This document shows, in pieces, positions 32,348-42,879 of a stretch of DNA of 64,000 bases. The notes under the pieces are model-generated. The model was given only the letters and a program-made list of their open reading frames with translations. It searched no databases and was not told the DNA's origin. The stretch's first letter is position 1, and each line of letters begins with the position of its first letter. The translations under genes and the position numbers were made by a program. The DNA comes from Penium margaritaceum (Eukaryota; Streptophyta; Zygnematophyceae; Desmidiales; Peniaceae), in assembly GCA_023375785.1 (NCBI GenBank), contig SZWC01003604.1:112721-176720 (forward strand), in the 5' to 3' direction.

Positions 32348-32700
32348 TGTAACGAATTGGTACGGGAAGCTTGGCCCATTGGGCCAAAACCGCGGTGATT
32401 GAGGGTCTCCGACCCTCAATCCATCCCGTCCAATCGCCCACAGTCCAGGACCCGTTCAAGCCATGAGGAGAAGCCGGCCCGCGCTACACTCCTCCCACCT
32501 AGGAGTGGACCCGCCTCGGCGTCCACAGAGGGACTCGAACCCTGGCGCTTTGATACCAATGTAACAAATTGGTACGGGAAGCTTGGCCCATTGGGCAAAA
32601 ACCGCGGTGATTAAGGGTCTCCGACCCTCAATCCATCCCGTCCAATCGTCCACAGTCCAGGACCCGTTCAAGCCATGAGGAGAAGCCGGCTCGCGCTACA
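32348..32700 (-). mobile_element. TRIM: terminal-repeat retrotransposon in miniature (fossil, 353 bp)
   Basis: Two 141-bp direct repeats (32348-32488 and 32560-32700) flank only 71 bp. Read on the minus strand, each repeat begins TGTAGCGCG and ends TTGTTACA or TCGTTACA, the TG...CA form of an LTR. One base inside the 5' repeat lies TGGTATCAAAGC, close to the standard plant primer site, and a purine-rich GTGGGAGGAG precedes the 3' repeat. Flanks CCACG (32343-32347) and CCAGG (32701-32705) fit a nearly intact 5-bp target duplicate. It has no coding capacity, as expected of TRIMs, and looks structurally whole. Confidence 0.88.
32531..32558 (-). other. TRIM primer-binding site and adjacent Pol III B-box-like word
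   Basis: On the minus strand TGGTATCAAAGC (32558-32547) is followed after five bases by GGTTCGAGTCC (32541-32531). The first is the initiator-Met type primer site. The second fits the Pol III B-box consensus GGTTCGANNCC. Whether the B-box fit is functional or a by-product of tRNA-like ancestry cannot be told from sequence. Confidence 0.6.
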
Positions 32701-32859
32701 CCAGGTCCACCGGAGCGGAGTTTCCAATTTATGGCGGCTCGTCGGCGCCTCCCGGCACCGCACTTGGGCATGCGGAGGGGCAATTTTTCAACATTCTCCC
32801 CCTTGCACCTACCATGCCCGCTGCTCCAGCTTGCTCTTACTCATCTTCTGCTGCGCGCT

Positions 32860-35800
32860 CCAGCCCATCATAGCTGGTCATCCCAAGCCCGGCCACGCTC
32901 ATCGCGTGCCGGTCCGCGGGTTGTGCTTTGGTCAAGCAATCCGCAAGCATGCTGTGTGCTGCAGTGCTGCAGCACCACCTGCCCCTTCTCGACCATGTCC
33001 CGTGCGTACTGGTAACGCATGTCGATGTGCTTCTTCGTCTTGTACTGAGTTGGGTTGTTGGTCAGCGAGATGGAGCCGGTGTTTTCCTCCTGCACCACCG
33101 TTGGCTCCTGCTGCGGCATGCCCAGCTTCCCTAGTAACCTGCGGAGCCACACCGCCTCTTTGACCGCCTCGGCCAGCGCGATGTACCCTGCTTCCACTGT
33201 GCAGGTGGCGACGTAGTCTTGCTTCCTGCTGCACCACGAGACCGCTGCACCAGCAAGGAAGAACACGTAGCCTGATGTGGAGTTCCGCTTGTCCACATCG
33301 CCAGCGTAGTCTGCATCGGTGTAGCAGACCAGGCCCAAAGGGTCCGTCCGCCCTTTGTCGTCTAACCTCAGGCGCACGTGCCGCGTTGCCTGCGGGTAGC
33401 GGAGGATGCGCTTGACCGCCTGCCAGTGTAGTGGCCCTGGATCAGCCACGTACCTACTCACTTGGCCCACCGCGTAGGCCAGGTCCGGTCGAGTCGCCAC
33501 CATGGCGTACATAAGGCTGCCCACCGCTGATTGGTAGGGTACCCCTGCCATATCCTCTCACTCTTCTTTTGTTTGCGGCGCCATTGCCGCACTCAGTTTA
33601 CAGGTCGTGGAGATAGGACTGCACATTGGTTTGCAGTCCTCCATGCCGTACCGCTTCAGTACCTCGGCCACGTATTTGGCCTGTCCCAGCTCAAGCGTGT
33701 GCGCCCTCCGGTTCCGCGTCATGCTCACCCCAAGGTAGAACTCCAGCTCCCCCATGTCCGACATCTGGAACCTGCTGCTCACCTACTCTTTCAGTTGCTG
33801 CAGGCTCGGCAGGTCAGAGGAGCACAAGATCAGATCGTCCACGTAGAGTGCGACAATCTGATGGAGCTTTTTGTTGCGTTGCACGTACATGCTGTGATCT
33901 GCCTCACAGCGCTTGAAGCCGATTTGCGCCATGAAGCTGTCCATCTGTTTTTTTACCAGCATCGGGGCGATTGTTTTAGCCCGTACAAGGACTTCCGCAG
34001 CTTGCACACCTTGCCCTCCGGCGCCTCCACTCCCTCCGGCACCTCCATGTAGATTTCTTTGTCTATGATGACGTTGAGGAAGGCCGTCTTTACGTCCATT
34101 TGGTGGAGCTCCATGTCCTTCGCGGCTGCCACCGCAAGGATCGTCCGGATGCTTGTGAACTTGGTGACGGGGGCGAACATCTCATCGTAGTGCTCGCCCT
34201 TACGCTGTGCGTACCCCTCTGCCACGAGCCGCGCCTTGTACTTGTCAACCACACCTTCCTTTGTGAACTTGGTCTTGAAGACCCACTTGGAGCCGATGAC
34301 CTTGGCGTCTTTTGGCCTGTCAACCAGCTGCCACGTGTCATTTTCAGCAATGGACGCCAACTCCGACTTGATGGCGGCGTCCCACTCCTTCCCCTCGGGC
34401 TGTGCAAGTGCCTCTTGCACAGTCGTCGGTTCCGTTGATGCAGCCAGCATGCATCGCGTCATGCCGATCCATCGACCAGTGCCTACGTCAAAACGCTTCC
34501 TCGCTCTCCGCTGCCTCCCGCTGCGGCGCGATAGTCATGGCTGCGTCTCGTCACTCTGCTGCGATCTTTCCGACTTAGCCCGCTCCGGTGAACCATCAAC
34601 CGGACGGGCGGCGTGTCCGGAGTATTTTTCTCCGACACCCGACGCGGACTCTGCCGGGAGTGCGCACTTCGGCACCCGCGGTGCCTCCTTCGACGGATCA
34701 TTCCGCCGGATCTCCAGCCTAGCTGCATCGTCGTCGGAGTCCTCCGCGTCGGCTGCTGCTCTTGCTGCACCGCCGCGCTCTGATGCCGCATCATTGACCT
34801 CCACGTCCGCCGGCTCCTCCTCGTAGTCAAGGAGCTGGAACCACTCCCCCTGTTTTGGAGTGTTCCCGACGCTCATGTTGTTGGTGCTGCTGCTGAAGCT
34901 CTGCTGCTCGTCGACTCAACGTCATGGCTGCGGATGATCTCTTGCGTATGCGGGTCCCAGAGCCAGTACGCCTGTTGCGTGCTCTCTTAGCCGAGGAACA
35001 AGCACGGCTTCGCCCGTGGTTCCAGCTTGCTGTCGCGTCGTTGTGCCGCCTGCACCATCGCGTGCGCTTTGCACCCAAATACTTTCAGGTGAGCCACGTT
35101 TGGCTTGCGCCCACTCCAAACCTCCTGCGGCGTCTTCCAGCCACCCTTACCCTTCAGCACCGCTGTTGGGGTGAGGTTGATGGTGTAGCTCGCTGTACGC
35201 ACAGCCTCCGCCCAGAACCCTCGCGGCAACCCCGCATCCACAAGCATGGACCGCACCATGTTGAGAAGCGTCTGGTTCGCCCGCTCCGCCACTCCGTTGG
35301 ACTGTGGCGAGTACGGCGTAGTGGGTTCCCACTTGATGCCTTGCTGCTTCATCCACCTGCTGCAGCCCATGTACTCTCCGCCATTGTCGCTGCGTAGCGC
35401 TATGACCTTCCAGCCAGTCTGCCTCTCCACCGCTGTGACCTACTCCTTCAGCCGGTCCAGGACCTCACCTTTCCGCTTCATGAAGTACACATAGAGCTTC
35501 CTGCTGCAGTCGTCAATGAAGGTGACNNNNNNNNNNNNNNNNNNNNNNNNNNNNNNNNNNNNNNNNNNNNNNNNNNNNNNNNNNNNNNNNNNNNNNNNNN
35601 NNNNNNNNNNNNNNNNNNNNNNNNTTCATCCACCCGCTGCAGCCCACGTACTCTCCGCCATTGTCGCTGCGTAGCGCTATGACCTTCCAGCCAGTCTGCC
35701 TCTCCACCGCTGTGACCTACTCCTTCAGCCGGTCCAGGACCTCACCTTTCCGCTTCATGAAGTACACATAGAGCTTCCTGCTGCAGTCGTCAATGAAGGT

Positions 35801-37340
35801 GACAAAGTATCTCAAGCCGCCGTTTGACGGAGTTTTGAACGGTCCACACACGTCGCTGTGCACGACCTCCAGCAGGTCCTTTGCGCGAGCCTCATTCTCG
35901 TTGAACGGCTTGCGCCGTGCCTTGCCCAAAATGCAAGGCTTGCACTTTTTGTGCGCTGTTGCATCTGTTGACGCGTCTGCTGCACCGTCGATGACGAGGC
36001 CCCGCACCATGTCGCGCTTCGCCATTTCCTTAACGGTTGCGGGCGCCGAATGCCCCAACCGTCGGTGCCAGAGCTCCAGATCAGCGCTTCCTCCCTTGGC
36101 CATGTTGACGACGCGCTCCTGCGAGTCTGCTGCGTCCGATGCTGCGAGGACCACCTTGATCTCCACGATGTAGAGACCGCCCTCGCGGTTTGCCTCCAGC
36201 ACGACCTCGCCGTCGCCGTCAATGCGCACCACTGCGCCTTTCCTGCGAAAGAGCACCTCATATCCTTTGTCCGTCAAGCGGCTAACATTCAGGATGTCAG
36301 CCAGGCCGGGGACGTGCTGCACATCACGGATTGTGCACAGCTCCTTCTTACCGCCCACTACGACTTCCACCTCCACGTCGCCTTGGCCGGCCGCCGGCTC
36401 GACTTTGTCGTTCACGAGCACCATCGACTTGGAGGACTTCTCGTAGGTGACGAACCCCACCTTCTCGACTTGGGTGTGCTCCTCGGCCCCGGAATCCAGG
36501 CACCGCCTGTTGGCCTTCTTGAGGAAGTGATTCTTGTTGCCGTTGAGGAACGACCTGCCCTTGCTGTTTTTGCCGCCGGTCTTCGCCTCCTCCGGGCACT
36601 CACGGGCCCAATGGCCCTCATTGCCGCAATTGCGGCACGCACCTTTCTTGGCGCCCTTCTTGCCGCCGCCCTTTCCGCCGCTTCCTTTGCCCCCGTTTCC
36701 ACCACCACGCATTTTGGTGACGAGGGCTGATGAGGAAGATGAGGACTCTCCGCAGCTCCGGCGCTACGCCTCGTTGCGGATATACTCTGCGACCGCACCA
36801 TAGGTGAGCTTGTCCTCCGCCCATCCTCCGAGGACGGTGATGAGTGGGTCCCAACTGTCAGGTAGGGCCATGAGGAGGGCCATCGCCTGCAGCTGCGTGT
36901 CGATCTTCCACCCCACGTCATTACATTGCAAGGCGAGCGACTCGATCTGCTGCATGGCGGAGATGACATCATCTCCCTCCTCGATTCTCACTGTGAGGAG
37001 TCGCTTCATCGCGAAGATTTTGTTCGCGAGTGACTTGGATTGATGGATGGAGCAGAGTTTTTGCAAAGCTTTGGCTGCCAGCTTGTAGCCCTGGAAGTAG
37101 CCCCACTGCGACTCGGCCGTCCCGGACATCAGCAGCATGAGCGCCTCCATGTTCTTCTTTACGAAGGCCTCCTTCTGCGCTTCCGTCGCCGTCACTTGGT
37201 CGAGGACTTCCGTTCCCATCATGACCTCAAACAGCCCCTTTTGCGCGAGGTGCAAATCAAAGTGCCACCTCCATAGCCCAAAGCCTGGGCCGCCCGCATA
37301 TTTCTGGATGGGCTGCGTCTCCTTCTGCACCATGTGCGCA
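32860..37340 (-). pseudogene. CopA-3 gag-pol remnant
   Basis: In element order, gag covers about 37333-36680 (MVQKETQPIQKYAGGPGFGLW, then LLMALPDSWDPLITVLGGWAED in part). A CCHC knuckle CRNCGNEGHWAREC is at about 36640-36590 and the protease at about 36500-36200 (CLDSGAEEHTQVEKV). Integrase covers about 36080-35000 (LWHRRLGHSAPATVKEMA, CILGKARRKPF, RSDNGGEYMGCS, SPQSNGVAERANQ). An acidic linker is at about 34880-34540, reverse transcriptase at about 34460-33560 and RNase H at about 33480-32880. It is the best preserved CopA copy in the window but still a fossil. Confidence 0.92.
35348..35803. other. Assembly gap (98 N) with 179-bp duplicated edges
   Basis: N runs from 35527 to 35624. The 179 bases before it (35348-35526) recur after it (35625-35803) with only a couple of differences, so part of the integrase appears twice. 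Two overlapping contigs seem to have been placed side by side with a nominal gap. The true sequence is probably shorter than shown. Confidence 0.8.
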
Positions 37341-37438
37341 GCTGCTACTCCGGCGGGTTCTCAGAACTTCACGACGATGTCCAAGATGACGATCCCGTGC
37401 GCTGCGGAAGACGTGAACGTTGGAGGCTATCAGACATG

Positions 37439-37453
37439 TGAGCCCATAACACT
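37439..37453 (-). other. CopA-3 primer-binding site, half-tRNA type
   Basis: The plus strand reads GTGAGCCCATAACAC, two bases inside the 5' LTR edge (37456). It is a near match to the initiator tRNA-Met anticodon arm. CopA-4 has the exact word in the same place. Confidence 0.65.
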
Positions 37454-37455
37454 TT

Positions 37456-38442
37456 GTCAGGATGGAATCCGTGTGGTGCGGTCCCGAAGTTTGTCTGATC
37501 ATCTCTAGTGGTTCACGTCTACTGTTTTGGGCAAATCGGAGATTGAGCGTGAGCTTTCTGGTCACCTCACGCTATGTGCGCAGGAATTTAGAGACAGTCA
37601 GTTTGCGAAGGGAATAACGTCATTTTGCATGATCTTTTTTAACATAGACATGATCAAAACATTTATAGGGCTAGTCATGAGCTTTCCAACGCACCAAACC
37701 GCGCGCGATTTGGCCAAGCGTAGCTCAAGTTATGCTTGTCAAAGCGCAGGTCTCACCCACCACAGAAACGCCTAACGCTTCCATGGCGCGCACACGCCAT
37801 GGCGCCTTCCTTCACGTGTGAAGCGCCTCTCCCAAGGCGCAGGTCCACTTGCACATGGTGTAGGGGTCCCCTGCACTGTTTCCACGCACCCTACCCACTT
37901 TTGGGTCGAGTTTGGTGATGGGGTGTGACGAGGTTCAAAACCTGTCCGCGGACCTGCAGTCAGAATTTTGACCAAGTCCCCGAGTAACAAAACGTACTAC
38001 TGAGTTTCGGACGTCGAGCCATGATTTTGGCGAAGTCCCCCAGTAACAACCCGCACTACTGGATCCGGTGGATGATCCACCTGATCAGGTGGATTATCCA
38101 CCGGACGCCTCGGCAGGCCTTCCGGAGCAATTTCTCCAGATGGTATTTTTGTTACTCAATCCGGTCGATTATCCACCGGATTTCGAGTCGCAGCCGGCTC
38201 CCAGAGTCGCTGCGCACACCCCACTTTTGGAAGGTCATATCTCCCTCGATACTTGTTCGATTCCGGTGAAACAACTTCCTCCGGATTCAGCCAATCGTCA
38301 ATGTTAAGGGGCAATCATCCATTGTAGGATCGGAGCATTTTTCCAGTCCCCAGGTCCACCGGAGCAGAGTTTCCAATTTCTGGCGGCTCGTCGGCGCCTC
38401 GTGGCGCCACACCTGGGCATGAGGAGGGGCGATTTTTCAACA
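37456..38442 (-). repeat. CopA-3 5' LTR (right)
   Basis: 987 bp, TGTCAGGATGG ... TTTTTCAACA in plus orientation. It carries the 42-bp palindrome at 38064-38105 and CATTTATA (TATA-like on the minus strand) at 37660-37667. The TCCTC duplicate follows. Confidence 0.92.
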
Positions 38443-38790
38443 TCCTCTGCTTGTGCCAGGTGGTTCCATCAAATTATCCTAGCAAGCTTCTATCATTCAT
38501 GATGATTTCAAGCTACCACTTCCAGAGAGAAGATCCATTTCCATCAAAATTGAGGATGGGAGAATGGGTCCCTAGTTCCCTTTCCCAACAGTTTCACAAC
38601 TACAAATTCTACTGCTATTTTACCTGTTGTTGATGCTGATGCTCTTGTGTTTTAGGTCACCAATTGTCAACAGACGCAACTGCTTGACCTGTTCATATTG
38701 GTTGTCACAAGCAGATGTAGCTTGATGTAGGCTGATGTAGGCTGATGTCAGTTCTCAAGAAGGAGAGGTGTAGGTGCTGGTGTAAAGCTG
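38443..38790 (-). pseudogene. Inverted CopB leader/gag fragment, copy 2 (right part)
   Basis: The continuation of 31201-31449 beyond CopA-3, collinear with 11180-11540. The reverse complement matches CopB-2 gag start and leader, including the reversed CAGCCTACAT tandem word. The CopC insertion is absent here too. Confidence 0.75.
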
Positions 38791-38879
38791 CACCCCAAAG
38801 GAGCACAATGAATATCTCCAAAAAACGTTTCAAGATTTTCCAAAGAGATAAAGTCTAGAGAAAAATCTCAAAGTAAAAC

Positions 38880-39721
38880 TTCATCCACCGTTGGATCAAG
38901 GTTTTTAGCCACATCATTGCTGGCGATCGAATAACCATGGACCCAAAGAAAGTGGAGGAAATCACTCTTTCCAAGGCTGACCAACATTTAAGAAATCCAT
39001 GTATTTTTGGAATTCTGCAACTACTACCATCGATTTGAAAAGGAATATGCTCAGTGGCAGTGCCTCTCTCTGATCTCACTCAAAAAATTTGCAAGTGGAT
39101 TTTGGGAGAGAGCAGATAAGAATCCCTTAACTCTTTGAGAAACACTCTAACCTCAGCATCAACCATACTACTGGGGTATCCCACCGTGGACTACATCATG
39201 GCCATCGACACATCTAAATGAGAATTTAGAGCCATTCTCCCACAAGAAAATTGCAATGGAGAACAACCGGTTGTATACAGGCCAGAGCTGATCTACATGG
39301 AGCATGAAAAAGAAATGTTGGTGGTTGTGCACACATTCAAGACATGGCAATGCTCATTGGAATTTAGATGATCTGTCATAATAGCCACCACGTACTCAAA
39401 TATATTAAGACTCATCCAAATCTGAGCAATCAACAAATTCGATGGATGGAGTTCCTCAAGTCCAACTTCGACAATGACATCGAGTTGTGATCTGGGAAAA
39501 CAAGTCCGCCGCACGGTCTCAGTGGAAGACAATGAGTAGTGGCCAAGATCAGTAGTTTCTTGTTGATCAAGACCTGTAACTCATAAAATTGTTCGTGAGG
39601 GGTTGAGATGAGTTTGTCCAGCATGACAAAAACAAAAATTGGGTGGAAGAACCCGACTGGAGATTGAGATTCACTCACCAAGTTGTTATACCTCCAGATG
39701 AGGAATTACAAAGGATACTAT
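38880..39721 (+). pseudogene. Gyp1 RT end / RNase H / integrase start remnant
   Basis: The same features as 11545-12459: the reverse transcriptase C-terminal block near 38940-39050, RNase H near 39120-39470, and a segment leading to integrase (FTHQVVIPPDEELQRI, about 39670-39715). About 95 per cent identical to the first copy in sampled stretches. It is a fossil. Confidence 0.8.
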
Positions 39722-40275
39722 TGTTGAGAGGTGCAATTACTGCGCTGGTGCTAAGATCCAAGGTGGTGAAGACGGCACTGCAATCGGATCACTGTACGGG
39801 AAGATACGAATTTCTTTGTAAATTCCTGGGTCCACTACGTGCTGGGAATCTTCACCTGTACAGGCAAGATAAATTCTGGCAACCAGCCCTGAAGCCGCCT
39901 AAAGAGGCCTGGTGTGAAATATAAAGTGTTGGCATGTGCAAGGGGGTTGCACATGTCCCTAGCTAGCTCTAAGAAGGAGGGGAACTACTCTCTTTGCAGT
40001 ACTGCGCAGCTACCCTGGTCAGGGAACATTGCAGCTGACTGGGTAGGTGACATGCACCTTGATCATGAAGCCTACACTACATCAGCATCCCCATGTGAGG
40101 ATCCTAGGCTAGTCAATCTGCATGAGCCATTCAAAGGAAAGATTCAGGAGATACCTCATTGACGGCGCTAATGCTTCATCATGGCTAGATCGGCGGCTGT
40201 GAGAGGAAGGCCTGCAGAGCAATCAACCTCCTGGGGAAGCTGCACCTGATCACCTGGCAAAGCTTTCTCAAGGAG

Positions 40276-40403
40276 GAAGCTTCTCCCTGGACCTGCTGAG
40301 GTGCCAGTAACAAAAAGAGTACTACAAGAAGCTTCTCCTGAAGGAATTTTCTCCTAATCAGGACACAAGAGGCAGTAGACCTGAAGCACATAAAGGAACC
40401 TTC
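40276..40403 (+). promoter_or_regulatory. Cluster of heat-shock-element-like GAAnnTTC motifs, 5' LTR
   Basis: GAAGCTTC at 40276-40283 and 40328-40335, GAATTTTC at 40344-40351, GAACCTTC at 40396-40403, with further single GAA and TTC half-sites between. GAAnnTTC is the core of the heat-shock-factor site. The cluster ends about 34 bp before TATAAAAG. The same arrangement is kept in the 3' LTR. Heat response is an inference; plant copia elements with such LTR clusters (ONSEN) are known. Confidence 0.55.
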
Positions 40404-40436
40404 TCCTTCAGGTGGTCAACTTGCCAGATTTTCAGG

Positions 40437-40444
40437 TATAAAAG
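40437..40444 (+). promoter_or_regulatory. TATA box of CopD 5' LTR
   Basis: TATAAAAG, matched by TATAAAAG at 54735-54742 in the 3' LTR at the same relative place. It is placed about 430 bp before the LTR end, which is reasonable for a U3/R boundary. Confidence 0.65.
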
Positions 40445-40866
40445 GAGAAGCTCCTCTCAGTTCAGATCTATCTCAACATTCTACAAGCATTCAGCTCTGC
40501 TCAAGCCTCTGACTCTGGAGCACAAGACCAAGACTCTACTGGAGATCCCTCCAAGGTCCCTATAAGCCTGGCAAGGCCTGCCAACCTGGGTGGAGGCTAC
40601 CCTGGAGGCCAGTCAACCCGGAGACTATGCCAAGACCCCTGCAACGACGGCCGACAAGGCCTAGCAAGGCATTTCCCCTCTGTGGGCCAGGAGTTGTGCT
40701 AGCCTAGTGTGCTTAGATTTTCCATGTACCATATCTGTACCTTGTATCAATCAAGATTTCAGTCCAAAGTTCCCAACCCTGCTATTGTACAAGCTACGTT
40801 GTTGATCACTCAAAGATCCTACCAGAAAGGGTCCTAGCCCTTGCTGTCTGTCTCAGAAAATCAACA

Positions 40867-40878
40867 TGGTATCAGAGC
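40867..40878 (+). other. CopD primer-binding site, canonical tRNA-Met 3'-end type
   Basis: TGGTATCAGAGC directly abuts the 5' LTR. It is the usual plant copia primer site, complementary to the 3' end of initiator tRNA-Met. It contrasts with the anticodon-arm sites of CopA, CopB and CopC in the same window. Confidence 0.92.
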
Positions 40879-41039
40879 ACTAGGTGGTGCTCTCAGCAGT
40901 TTGTAGTAGTAGTAGTAGCAGATTACGTTGGTGGTGGAGACGTTCTCCACCAGCCTTGTACAAGTGCTGAGCCAGAGGTGGAGTTGGCACCACTTCACGC
41001 GCGTGAGCGGCGTTCCACCTGCACAGAAGCACGAGCAAC

Positions 41040-42790
41040 ATGGAAGAGGAGAATTCTCAGTCATCTTCTCCTACACTTGATGATCAATCCATTTTGCATG
41101 GCATACGCACGGGCCAAGAGCAGGGGCGCCATGTCACAAACCACGCACAGTACCAAGCTATAGAGGTGTAACGCTTGGCTGAGGAGGAGTAATATATGGC
41201 ACAACAAGAAGCCGCAACACATCAAGCTATGGAGCAAGAGAGGGAGGCGCTGAGGCAGCAGATTGATGCTCAAGAGCTCCTACGTCATCAGGAGCATCTT
41301 TACCATGCAGCTTAAGCATCGCAGACGCAACAGCTACAATAGTCACATGCCGCTCAAGTAGCCCAAATCACACAACTTCAGCAGCAGCTGGCATGGGCCC
41401 ACCAACAACAGCTTTAAGAGCAGCAATTTTAGTAGTAGCAGTAACAACAATAGTAGATGCAGTAGCAACAGGGTTCACAAGGATCGTCTGCACATCTGCC
41501 TCAAGAAAGCCCTCCTCTGATTGTACAACCAGCCATGACTCCACAGGTGCAGCTGGCTGCACCACCACAAGGAGGCATGCCACAACCGTTTGTGGCTCAA
41601 CAGCCACAACCTACTCCGATGGTACCACCCATGTCACAATTCCTGCAGATGTACTAAGCACAAGTGCCACAGCCCTTTGCGGCGCAACCAACACCAGTCC
41701 ATTTGGGAGCAGCAGGACCACCACATGTGGCACAACCTGCGGTACAAAGCTTTGTGCCAGTATCACAAGCGACTGCACAGGGCAAGTCGTATCAAGGCCT
41801 GGAGGACGGTGTGTTCCAAACAGTAACCTCATTACATCTGCACAAGATCAAGGTAGAAAAATTTGACGGCAAGAACCTTCTACACTGGGCGCACAAGTTC
41901 AAACCCAGATACATGACATTTGGAAGTTCTACAATGACTACTACACGCCTCTCTCCCCAGGCTCGTTGTCTAGCGTGGTTGTTGAGTATAACTACTTCAC
42001 CCAAGCTGCTTTCATGGTGCTGGAAGACCATCTGACTTCTCGCATCTAGCAAGCCATACAGATGCACAAGGAAACTTTTGAGCCAGCTCGCCAAGCCTGG
42101 TCCTACCTGCTAAGGACCTACATATCTGGCGAATCAACCTTCAAATGTCACCTCCTGACAGAACTGTCGCACATCAACCTCAACAACTTTGACAGCATTG
42201 AGTCCTACATTAACAAAGCAAAGTCACTTTGAGATCAGCTCGTAGTGAAAAATGCTCCGGTCTCAAAGCCTGTGTTCGTGACCTTTCTCCTCAACGGACT
42301 GACAAGGGACTGGGACGACGTGAGGAAGGTACTAAAATTCTAGCATGAAGTGGAGCTTACAGAAGCATATGTCTACAAGATGCTTCTGACAGAGCAACGT
42401 GACCAACAACTGAAAACAGAGAAGGAGAGGATCCTCAGCAATGCAACTTACCAAGGTGTGAGTGCAGCAGTGTCCAGTACTTAGCCCTTGCAGAACAGCC
42501 AGTCCACGAGGAACTCTGCGTCCACCTAGTCGTCCGCTCACTCCGGACCAAACGCCAGCATCTGTAGTGTGCACGGCCAGAATGTAGGGTCACGACCTGC
42601 AGTTGAGTGCCATTATTGTAAGACAATTGGACACATGAAGTGGGAATACAAAAAAAGGATGCGGGATAAGAAGCAAACAAGGTGACATCAACGTTACAGA
42701 GCGAACAACTCAGAAGGAAAGGGGGAGAATATGGCAGCTGGTAGTAAGCAGAAGCAGCCAAAGAGAGGCAAGAACAAAGAGACCAAGAAG
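41040..42790 (+). pseudogene. CopD-1 gag remnant with Gln-rich N-terminal part
   Basis: Starts near an ATG reading MEEENSQSSSPTLDDQS. About 41190-41480 is dense in CAG and CAA codons (a Gln-rich, probably coiled segment), followed by a Pro/Gln/Val stretch. The gag core occupies about 41840-42470 (KFDGKNLLHWAHKF, FVTFLLNGL-like). A zinc-knuckle-like segment C..C....H lies at about 42608-42650. The long Gln-rich start is not seen in the other copia gags here. It is a fossil with many breaks. Confidence 0.75.
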
Positions 42791-42879
42791 TAGGATGGAG
42801 GCAAGGAGAAGCAGTTTGACTACACAGGGTCGGTCTTCCAGCTCTCAACCAAGCAGAATGATGAGCTGGTTCGCTCCAC

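Larger units (their letters stand above)
31450..32793 (-). repeat. CopA-3 3' LTR (left), carrying a TRIM
   Basis: In plus orientation it runs TGTCAGGATGG ... TTTTTCAACA. Subtracting the 353-bp TRIM and a 5-bp duplicate leaves about 986 bp, equal to the right LTR (987 bp). The complement of the purine tract (TTCTCCCCCTTG) follows at 32794-32805. Confidence 0.92.
31450..38442 (-). mobile_element. CopA-3: full-span Ty1/copia element, reverse (fossil)
   Basis: Left LTR 31450-32793 (with a nested TRIM), RNase H, reverse transcriptase, integrase, protease and gag in reverse, primer site 37453-37439, right LTR 37456-38442. A perfect 5-bp target duplication TCCTC flanks it (31445-31449 and 38443-38447). 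The paralogous block at 11165-11185 shows the same place without the insertion. The LTRs differ by roughly 5 per cent in sampled stretches, so it is of moderate age. It is broken, with about eight disabling changes, and has an assembly gap inside integrase. Confidence 0.95.
39722..40866 (+). repeat. CopD-1 5' LTR
   Basis: 1145 bp, TGTTGAGAGGTG ... AAAATCAACA. It contains four GAAnnTTC palindromes (40276, 40328, 40344, 40396) and a TATA box at 40437-40444. It is collinear with 54020-55170, and its first 491 bp also match 12460-12950. Confidence 0.93.

Noticed and set aside
32348-32700. tRNA gene or tRNA-derived SINE, suggested by the B-box-like word
   Set aside because: The 141-bp direct repeats with TG...CA ends, primer site, purine tract and 5-bp flank make a TRIM the better reading. 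There is no tRNA cloverleaf or A-tail.
41160-41480. CAG trinucleotide microsatellite
   Set aside because: The codons are mixed CAG/CAA with other residues between, in frame with the gag remnant, so it is Gln-rich coding matter rather than a simple repeat.
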